Below are positions 8,077 to 14,851 of a stretch of DNA of 14,851 nucleotides, one piece after another (within the stretch, counting starts at the first letter, position 1; each line of letters starts with the position of its first letter). A program made the translations under genes and the position numbers. The stretch is from Polyrhizophydium stewartii. Its lineage: Eukaryota > Chytridiomycota > Chytridiomycetes > Rhizophydiales. The stretch spans positions 1 through 14,851 of the forward strand of contig JADGIZ010000374.1 in assembly GCA_027604665.1 (NCBI GenBank). The letters are read 5' to 3'. The notes beneath the pieces are model-generated. The model searched no databases and had not been told where the DNA came from. It saw nothing but the letters and a program-made list of their open reading frames with translations.

Positions 8077-9603
8077 ATGTCGTCAATCCGAAAGGCCGCG
8101 CCGCGCCGCACGCACCGCGAGCGTGCGCAGCCCGCCGCCCGCGCGCGGCTGGGCCTGCTCGAGAAGCACAAGGACTATGTCCTGCGTGCCCAGGACTTCC
8201 ACAAGAAGGAAAAGGCCATCAAGACGCTGCAGGAAAAGGCCGCCTTCCGCAACCCGGACGAGTTCTACTTTGGCATGGTCAATGCCCAGACAAAGGTCTG
8301 CCCCGGCTGCCAGCCGGACTGCCTGCCCGGCTGCTGCAGCGCTTGCGTTGGCTGACGTCTGGTGCTTGTGCGATGGTCGCGGCGACTTTTGGCTGTCGCT
8401 GCTTTCTCGCTGCGGACTCTGGTTCCCGGCCGTCTCCAATGCTCCGCGCGGCAATGGGCCTTCTCTCTTGGGCTGTCGTCGTTCTGTCGGCATGGCGCAT
8501 TCGGGGAACCAGCGAGGCGTGCACATCCAGCGGCGCAACGAAAAGTTTGACCACGACTTTCTCACGCTGCTCAAGACGCAGGACCAGAACTATATCAACT
8601 ACCAGCGCAGCGTCAATCTCAAGGTGCGCTGCCCGAAACAGCACTAGTGGCGCCAATGTGCGCTGGCTGACAGAATCTGTATTTCACTGGAACGCACAGA
8701 AACTCGAGAGGCTCAAGGGCGGCGTGCACATTGTCGACGAGGACGAGGACGGCGACGATGGCGCGCAACAGGACGGCGGTGCGGGAAGCAGCAGCGGCAA
8801 GCAGCGCAACGCCGGTGCCCACCGCGGTGGAGACGATGACGACGACGATGAGTTTGGCGGCTTTGGCCCCGACGACGATGACGACGAGCTCGGAATCTTT
8901 GACGGCATGGACGCCGACGAGGCAACAGAACCCGCCTCTGCGCCAGCAAAGAACAAGCCGAAGCACATCATCTTTGTCGACGACGAGAAGCATGGTGCGA
9001 CCTGCCGCCGCATCGAATGCCGCGAACCGAATGGCGGTGCTGACGAGCGCATCTCGGCTGCCTGGATCTCTGTCCTGTAGCGAAATCGTTTGACCCCGTC
9101 AAGCACTTTGATACGGTGCCTGAGTTGGTGCACAAGCCCGCTTCGCGGCTGCGCAAGACCACGCTCGAGACGCATGTGCTGCCGGAGCTTTCGAGCCGCG
9201 ATGCCAGGGTGCGTCGCGCCAACAACCGCTGATTGCGGCCGCCGGTGATCTGCCGCGGTTTGTCGCTGACACCCAGATCCCTTGTTGTGCATCCAGAAAC
9301 TCGCCAAGAAGCGTGAGGCCCTGGCCGCCGAGCTCGCATCGCGCATGGAGCGCGAGGAGAAGCTGCGCACGGTCCAGCTCGAGATGCAGATCCAAAAGGA
9401 CCTGATGGTGAGTTGCCTTGCGAGTCTTTCCTTGCGTTGCTTGTCGCTTTGAGGGTGGCCAGCGTTTGCGTTCGCTGCAGGCCAAGCTGCTGACGGTGCT
9501 GGGACGCCGCGTTCTCTCGCAGGGTCGTGGCGCTCGCATAAAGGTTGTCACCGACGAGCGCGGGCTGCCGGTCTACAAGTGGAAGGCACGCCGCCGCAAG
9601 TGA
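8077..9603 (+). CDS. UTP11: U3 snoRNA-associated protein UTP11
   Basis: UTP11 (PF03998) is a small-subunit-processome component needed for 18S pre-rRNA processing in the nucleolus. Exons 8077-8295, 8513-8623, 8700-8994, 9081-9208, 9297-9407 and 9481-9603 give 328 aa; human UTP11 is about 253. The N-terminus reads [15 protein letters not shown], then [83 protein letters not shown] and a basic C-terminal YKWKARRRK, all in family order. Intron phases agree at every junction, and donors are GTCTGC, GTGCGC, GTGCGA, GTGCGT and GTGAGT. The extra length is mostly one acidic, Asp-rich insertion in exon 3 (about 8726-8940) placed between the KLERLKGG helix and HIIFVDDEK. It shares a short divergent promoter with the Gemin2-like gene. 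Confidence 0.93.
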
Positions 9604-9743
9604 TCCTGCGTTTTGTAATACATACACCCACCTACTCGCACTCACACGCGCACAAGTGATCGTTGCGGGGTCGCGGGAGAGTGTCGCCATGAGTGGCTGC
9701 TTCAGAGGTGGCGGCTGAGCACGGGAATCGCGGTTGGATCGAG
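9604..9743. other. Spacer, UTP11 3' end and PIG-O 5' leader
   Basis: These 140 bp separate two plus-strand genes. The left part is AT-richer than its surroundings (TTTTGTAATACATACA near 9611), a plausible 3' end region. The right part contains a short upstream ORF before the PIG-O start. Confidence 0.5.
9689..9718 (+). other. Short upstream ORF before PIG-O start
   Basis: An ATG at 9689 opens a nine-codon frame ending in TGA at 9716-9718, 25 bp before the proposed PIG-O start codon at 9744. Its place in the mRNA depends on an unmapped transcription start site. Confidence 0.35.
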
Positions 9744-12700
9744 ATGCTGCGACGACAGGCCGGCGGCACAAGCGACAGCCGCAAACGCAGCGACAACGGT
9801 GTCGAGGGACGCGCAGGCCAGCGCGCCGAGGCGGCTGGAACCGAGCGCCGCTCGCTGAGCAAGGTGCAGCCGCCGCATGCCGCTTGCGGTGTGCCGGGGC
9901 CGTCGTCTGGCTGACTCTGTTGGCCCGCCGTCGCCACCACCACCACACAATCACGCAGTCGCCAAAACGAACAGCCCCGGCGTCGGCGGCAGCAGCCCGT
10001 GGCGGCGCGCTGCACTTGGCGGCGCTGCTGCTGGTCGTCTTTGGCCTACAGGCTGCCGGGCTGTTCCTGTTCAAGGAGGGCTATCTGGTCACACGGCTCG
10101 TGCTCACGACGACGGGGCAGTGCCCAGCGTCGCCGCCCTGGCTGGACGCCGCGGTGGCCACGGGCTCTGCGGGTGCATCTGCAGGCAGCGATGCGACCGG
10201 CAGCACGCCAGCCTCGCGATCCGCAGAAGCAGCATCGTCGGCGGCCTGCTGGCCGCGCGCGCGCTTCAGCAAGCTGCTGTTTGTGCTGATCGACGCGATG
10301 CGGTTCGACTTCATGTCTTACAACGCGAGCGTACCCATGGACCAGACGCCGCACTACATCAACAAGATGCCGCGGCTGGACAAGCGGCTGCGCACGCGGC
10401 CGGCGCACGCGCTGCTGTTCCGCGGCCTGGCGGACGCGCCGACGACGACGCTGCAGCGGCTCATGGCGCTCACGACGGGCTCGCTGCCGACGCTGGTGGA
10501 CGCGGGCAGCAACTTTGGCGGCAAGGCGATTGGCGAGGATAACCTGATTGCGCACATGCAGCGCCGCGGCCGGTCCGTCGTGGCCGTCGGCGACGACACG
10601 TGGGAGGGGCTGTTTCCTGCGCTTAATGCGAGCTATGCGTATCCGTCGTTTGTCGTGTGGGATCTGCACTCGGTCGACCGCGCAGTCATGTCCCATCTGT
10701 TCCCGATCCTTGAGCATGGCGCGGCGCAGCGGCAGCAGCAACGCGCGGGAGGCTCCGTGAACACGGATGGCGGCGTGGCGCCTTCTGGAAACAGCACGCT
10801 TGACTGGAGCATGCTCATCGCGCACTTTCTCGGCGTCGATCATGCAGGCCACCGCTACGGACCCGACCATCCGGCCATGGGCGACAAGCTCGCGGAGCTC
10901 GACGCCGTTGTGGACCGCGCGCTGGATCTGATCGACGACGACACACTCGTGGTTGTGCTCGGCGACCATGGTATGGACGTCAAGGGCGACCACGGCGGCG
11001 ACAGCGACAATGAGCTCGACGCGGGGCTGTTTCTGTACAGCAAGACTCGCCCGCTGACCGATGCCGTCGGTGGCCGCGACCCCACCATTGGCGGCAGCGA
11101 CGACGATGGCTTGAGCAGCGCTGTTGACGACGAGGACCTTGCCGCTGTGTTCCGGCGCAAGGTGATTGCGGGAATCGACGCGCTCGGCATCGATGGCGCA
11201 TCGCATCCGTTCGGCTTGTGGGAGGGGCACCGCACGGCCACGCAGATCGACTTGGTTCCGACGCTGTCGATGCTGATGGGCCTGCCGACGCCGTTTGGCA
11301 GCCTCGGCACAATCATCCCAGAGCTTTTCTTTGTGCAGTCCGAGTACGCACCTGGAGACATCCCAGGCGATTCTACGAGCCGATCGAAGCGTGCCGATGT
11401 TGCCGATGCGTCTGGAAAGCCGCAAGCGTCGGCTTCGGTGTCTGCAGCACCAGCGGCGGCCGAATCGCCTGACGCCGGCGGACGGCAGAAGCCAGGACGC
11501 CGCGCGGCGCTCTCGGCTCTGGCGAGCTGGCTTTGGCCCAAGATTGCCATTGGCGAGGCGGGGCGGCCGGTACGCATGGCGTCGCCGCTCGAGACGCTTG
11601 TCGGCGCGATGCGCGCCAATGCGGCGCAGATCCACACGTATGTGGCCGAGTACTCGAAGAGGCGCGGCGATGCGGCGGCGGCGTTTGCTGGCACGCAGAA
11701 GCTGTTTGATGCCGCCGAGGCAGCGTTCCAGCGGCTTGCGGTTGGCGGCGTGCGGATCGGCAAAGGACGGCCAGGCAAATCCGATGGAGCCGCCAGCGGC
11801 GGCGTGGACAGTAATGACGGATCATTCGATGAAGCCCATGCCGACGCAGAGCCGGACGAAAGCAGCTCAGTCGACGAGCTGGTTGACGTTTACTTGCAGT
11901 ACATGCGCTACACGCGCACGACGCTGGTCATGGCGCGCAAGATCTGGGCTCGCTTCGACACGGTGCTGATTGTGATGGGATGCACGGTGATTGTGCTCGG
12001 CATTGGCGCGGCCGTTGGGGTTTGGCTTGCGGCGACGCGCGCCGACGGCCCGCTGCCGAGCCTTGGCATGCTTGCTGCCTCTTTTGCGGGCGGTTCGCTT
12101 GTCGGTCTGCCAGGCGTCGTTCGCCGCGTCGCGTATCCGGACGAGGATCCCGTGACGCTGATTATGAAGACGCACCACGAGATGGTGTTCTTTGGCGCGG
12201 TGGCGGTGCTGGTTGCGATGGTTGTCTCTGTTGTGCGCGCGGCAAGGCGGACGACGACAAAGAAGACCGAGGCGGCACCAGCGTGCATTGCGTGGAGCGG
12301 GACGACGGGTGTGGTGCTGTTTGCGCTGTACGTGTGCTGCGCCGGGTCGGACAGCTTCACGATCTACGAGGACCACGTCGTGCACCACTTTGTGCAGGCG
12401 TATGCGGTGGTGACTGCGCTGCGCGCGATGATGCAGGTGGCGGACACGCGGCTGCGGCGCGGGATCGTGGCGCGCATGGCGGGCGTGTTTGTGCTTGCGC
12501 GCGGCGTGCATGCGTCGAGCATCTGCCGCGGTGACCAGGGGTACTGCACGCCGTCGTTCAATGCGTCGGGCGAGTCGTCTGTGACGGCGCCGCACGCGGT
12601 GGTGATGCTCGGCGCGGCGATCACTGCGGCCGTGTGGCTGTTTGTGGGCGTTCTGCGGCGGCGCGCACGTCTCGCGGGGCTTGCGCGGGACGTTGGGCTC

Positions 12701-13747
12701 ACGGTGCTGCCCGTGGGGTTGTTCCTGTCGTTTGTGTACTGGCTGCTGAACACGGTCGAGGAGCACGACCCGGCGATGCCCGAGGATCTTGCCAACGTCA
12801 AGTACGTCGTGGCGCGGCTGTTTTGGCTGCTGATGATCCCCGGGGCGGCCGGGTACGTGCTGCGCAACCCGGCGTGCGTCGACGTGCCGCGCGCGCCGCT
12901 GCTCGAGCGGGTGCTCGCGGCCGCATCGCGGCTCGCTGGGCGGGCACCCGCCGGCTCGGCGGGGCTTGGTGCGACGCCGGCCGAGTCGTATCTGTGCCTG
13001 GTGGCGATTGTGTATGCGAACCTGGCGGTGTTCCAGAAGCCCATGGGCGGCGTGATCATGGCGCTTGCGTTCATGCAGATGTTGCTTGTGCTCGAGACGA
13101 TGGACCTGCTTGTGGCGGCGGCGCGGGACGAGCTGGCGCGCGGGCGGCTCAAGACGGACGCAGACGGTGCAACGGAGACTGCGGGCGGCGGCGACCGCGA
13201 CGGCGCGGATCTCGGCGGCGTGGATCTGACGGGCGTGCAGGTGTTGCACACGGCGGTGCTGCTTCTGATTGGGCAGAAGGCGTTCTTTGGCACGGGCCAC
13301 CAGAACGCGCTGTCGTCGGTGCAGTACGAGACGGGGTTTGTCGGGCTGACGGACGTGGACTGGGTGCTGTCGCCGACGTTTGTTGGGCTGAACACGTTTG
13401 GCGGGCCGATGCTTGCGGGCGTGGCCGCGCCGCTGGTGGCGCTGTGGTTGCTGGGCGGGGCAAGATCGTCGTCGGCGTCGGCGTCGTCGTCGGCGCCGTC
13501 TTCCGTGGCGGGAGGATCTGGCGACCGCGGCGGGACGCGGGCGGCGGCGACGTCGCTGCTGCTGTACTTTGGCTGCGTGTCGGCGACGGAGATGGTGAGC
13601 GCGACGGCGTTCTCTGCGTGGTTCCAGAAGCACTCGCAGTCGTGGCGTGTGTGGGGCCCCAAGTTTCTGTTTTACGACATTGGGCACGTGGCGGCGTTTG
13701 CGGCCGCGGCCGTGGTGTTGGCCGTCGCCGCGGTGCTCGAGCAGTGA
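9744..13747 (+). CDS. GPI13: GPI ethanolamine phosphate transferase 3
   Basis: Gpi13/PIG-O is an ER membrane enzyme that adds ethanolamine phosphate to the third mannose of the GPI anchor, the group later joined to protein. Exons 9744-9863 and 9959-13747 give about 1302 aa, longer than the roughly 1000-1100 aa of yeast and human homologues. The long frame has no ATG upstream of its conserved domain. The intron 9864-9958 (GTGCAG...CAG, phase 0, with CTGACT) supplies a start: a basic cytosolic tail of about 40 residues, then a signal anchor near 58-77. The alkaline-phosphatase-like domain shows FVLIDAMRFDF (D152), PTTTLQRLMALTTGSLPT (T202-T204), GDDTW, AHFLGVDHAGHRYGP (D334, H335, H338) and LGDHGMDVKGDHGG (D376, H377). 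A hydrophobic C-terminal half with about 12-14 membrane segments holds FFGTGHQNALSS near 1150. Extra length comes from Asp/Ser- and Ala-rich insertions around 420-440 and 500-560 and from loops. PIG-N and PIG-G are less likely, given the motif forms. Confidence 0.93.
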
Positions 13748-13751
13748 AGAG

Positions 13752-13833
13752 TGTCTCTGTGTCTCTGTGTTTTTGTGTCTCTCTGTCTCTCTGTCCCTCT
13801 GTCTCTGTCCCTCTGTCCCTCTGTGTCTGTCCC
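13752..13833. repeat. Pyrimidine-rich TCTC/TGTC microsatellite
   Basis: Immediately after the PIG-O stop codon, a degenerate run of TCTCTG, TCCCTC and TGTG units makes a strongly strand-asymmetric C/T plus G tract. It should be transcribed as part of the PIG-O 3' untranslated region. Reading frames through it are low-complexity Ser/Leu/Val artefacts. Confidence 0.85.
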
Positions 13834-13887
13834 ATCAGTGAGAGCAGGTTGGGATGTGATCCGGTGTGTCGTTTGTCCAGATCATCC

Positions 13888-14059
13888 GATCCGCTTCGCG
13901 GATCTAGAAAGGTGATCCGATCCGCTTCGCGGATCCAAGAAGGCGATCCGATCCGCTTCGCGGATCTCAGAAGATGATCCGATCCGCTTCGCGGATCCAA
14001 GAAGGTCATCCGATCCGCTTCGCGGATCCAAGAAGGTGATCGGATCCGCTTCGCGGATC
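13888..14059. repeat. Six-copy 31-bp tandem hairpin array
   Basis: The 17-mer GATCCGCTTCGCGGATC occurs six times, starting at 13888, 13919, 13950, 13981, 14012 and 14043, exactly every 31 bp. It is a near-perfect palindrome: seven paired bases around TTC, or six around CTTCG. All six cores are identical, while the five 14-bp linkers differ (for example CAAGAAGGTCATCC, TAGAAAGGTGATCC). The array lies between the convergent PIG-O and uS3m-like genes, so either transcript could fold it into a row of hairpins. No function is known to me. It is not CRISPR: the linkers are short variants of each other. Confidence 0.97.
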
Positions 14060-14087
14060 CAAGGAGAGACGGAAAGAGAATTCATTA

Positions 14088-14093
14088 TTTATT
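14088..14093 (-). terminator. AATAAA overlapping the uS3m-like stop codon
   Basis: On the minus strand the TAA stop at 14091-14089 lies inside AATAAA, and the sequence around it is the most AT-rich of the region. The hairpin array begins about 30 bp downstream on that strand. Use as a poly(A) signal is inferred. Confidence 0.5.
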
Positions 14094-14851
14094 TTGAGCT
14101 ATAAGTGACCCAAGCCTTGACGCCGGTGGAGCCCTTTTTGTTGACATAGTGGGACCTTCCGTAGTCGACAAAGACGCCGTCGAGGGCGGCGGTGGCGCCC
14201 GTGTCCATTCTGCCAAAGGAGACGACCTGCTTGCTTGTGCGGGTGCCGCGGCGGCCCTTGACGACGATGCGGAAGCCGAGGATCTTTCCGAGCGAGGTGC
14301 CGTGCTCGAGCGGCGGGACGGGGCGGAGGATGTGGCGCATGAGCGATGTGGGGATGGGGATGTCGGTGACGGTCTCGGTGGTGGGCGGCGAGGCGACGCG
14401 GGCTGCGTATGCCTCTGAGCGCTTGCGCAGCGGGGCGAGGAAGGGGTCTGATTCCGCGACGGGGGCCCTGTGGAAGGGCGAGGGCACGATCAGGTGCGAG
14501 TTGTGCAGCTTGGCGGGCGGCGGGGCCTGCGTCGATGGTGGTTTTGGGGACGTTTGCGGGCGAGATCACTTGGGTCAGCACCCAAGCGGCGGCGGGCCTC
14601 GCAGCGCAGCGAGGCGCAGCGTGGCAGCGAGGCGCCGCGCTGGGCGAGGAGTGCGGCATGCGAGTGCGGCGGCACCTTGCGGGCAACGCGCGAGAGGGCG
14701 TCGAGGAACTTGCGGTAGGCCGCATGCGGCGGCGCCAGCGACATGGGCGGCGGACTGCGGGCGACGACGGCTCCAGGGGCAAAAAAAGTCAGCGGGCGGA
14801 TCAGCGCGCGGGCGGAGGGGGCGAAATGCGCAAAGCGGCTCGCCGGGATGG
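14089..14851 (-). CDS. Mitochondrial uS3-like ribosomal protein (5' partial)
   Basis: Exon 14526-14089 encodes 145 aa ending in LGKILGFRIVVKGRRGTR, VVSFGRMDTG, FVDYGRSHYVNKKGSTGV and KAWVTY. This resembles the C-terminal domain of uS3 (the GRxxGxxR...G...DYG...GxxGVKVW pattern), as in mitochondrial rps3 products, so a small-subunit mitoribosome protein is the best guess. An upstream exon joins through intron 14527-14675 (GTGCCG...CAG, phase 0, with GCTGACC), giving RKFLDALSRVARK followed by APPPAKLHNSHLIVPSPF. The frame upstream of the ATG at 14744 stays open to the window edge and reads RFAHFAPSARALIRPLTFF, basic and without acidic residues, like a matrix presequence. The true start is therefore probably outside the window; the ATG at 14744 is the alternative. 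The family assignment rests on pattern memory only. Confidence 0.6.
14596..14615. repeat. Inverted repeat in uS3m-like intron
   Basis: Seven-base arms GCCTCGC and GCGAGGC flank the six bases AGCGCA. A partial further copy of the arm follows at about 14627-14633. It lies within the proposed intron and shows no resemblance to the 31-bp array. Confidence 0.7.

Noticed and set aside
8684..9370. 228-codon minus-strand serine-rich frame
   Set aside because: The serine runs are the complement of the Asp codons of the UTP11 acidic insertion.
10046..11635. 529-codon minus-strand open frame
   Set aside because: Antisense to the conserved PIG-O catalytic domain, with low-complexity basic composition and no motif.
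11867..13687. 606-codon minus-strand open frame
   Set aside because: It is the complement of the PIG-O membrane domain, with Arg/His/Gln-rich composition typical of an antisense shadow in high-GC DNA; no family motif was recognised.
13149..14009. Minus-strand frame with repeated LDPRSGSD-type peptide
   Set aside because: The peptide repeats come from reading the 31-bp hairpin array, whose period is not a multiple of three, and then antisense PIG-O; not a plausible protein.
13888..14059. CRISPR-like array
   Set aside because: The intervals are only 14 bp and are variants of one sequence, not unique spacers; the genome is eukaryotic with no cas genes nearby.

Overview
This window is a compact, GC-rich eukaryotic nuclear segment carrying seven protein-coding genes. 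Introns are short (66-240 bp in the models below), intergenic gaps are small, and CA/TG microsatellites are frequent. All gene identities come from reading conserved motifs in the translated exons; no database search was possible. The set combines fungal-type genes (a Gpi13/PIG-O ethanolamine-phosphate transferase, a fungal-type HAD 'Swiss Army Knife' protein) with a SPATA17-like IQ-motif gene, a family associated with cilia and flagella. That points to a flagellated, early-diverging fungus such as a chytrid. This placement is inference.

Layout, left to right: 1-422, no recognisable gene; 423-2364 (-), mitochondrial processing peptidase alpha subunit; 2365-2593, a divergent promoter region with a (CA)n tract; 2594-4352 (+), SPATA17-like protein in nine exons; 4495-6854 (+), HAD_SAK-like putative RNA-repair protein; 6996-7959 (-), Gemin2/SIP1-like SMN-complex protein; 7960-8076, a second divergent promoter region; 8077-9603 (+), UTP11 small-subunit-processome protein; 9744-13747 (+), GPI ethanolamine phosphate transferase 3; 13748-14088, a convergent intergenic region with a pyrimidine-rich microsatellite and a regular 31-bp tandem hairpin array; 14089-14851 (-), a mitochondrial uS3-like ribosomal protein gene whose 5' end probably lies beyond the window.

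The genes do not form one pathway. Two are mitochondrial (MPP-alpha, uS3m-like). Three concern RNA or RNP handling (HAD_SAK-like, Gemin2, UTP11), and Gemin2 and UTP11 share a 117-bp divergent promoter. One acts in GPI-anchor synthesis in the ER and one is probably flagellar. Twenty introns could be modelled with consistent phase. Fourteen donors begin GTG, three GTC, one GTA, and two are best explained as GC-AG introns. Many introns carry a CTGAC or CTAAC branch-like motif.

I saw no mobile element, CRISPR array, tRNA, rRNA or clearly new multi-gene system. The feature least explained by known genes is the six-copy hairpin array at 13888-14059, whose 17-bp palindromic core is identical in every copy while the linkers vary.
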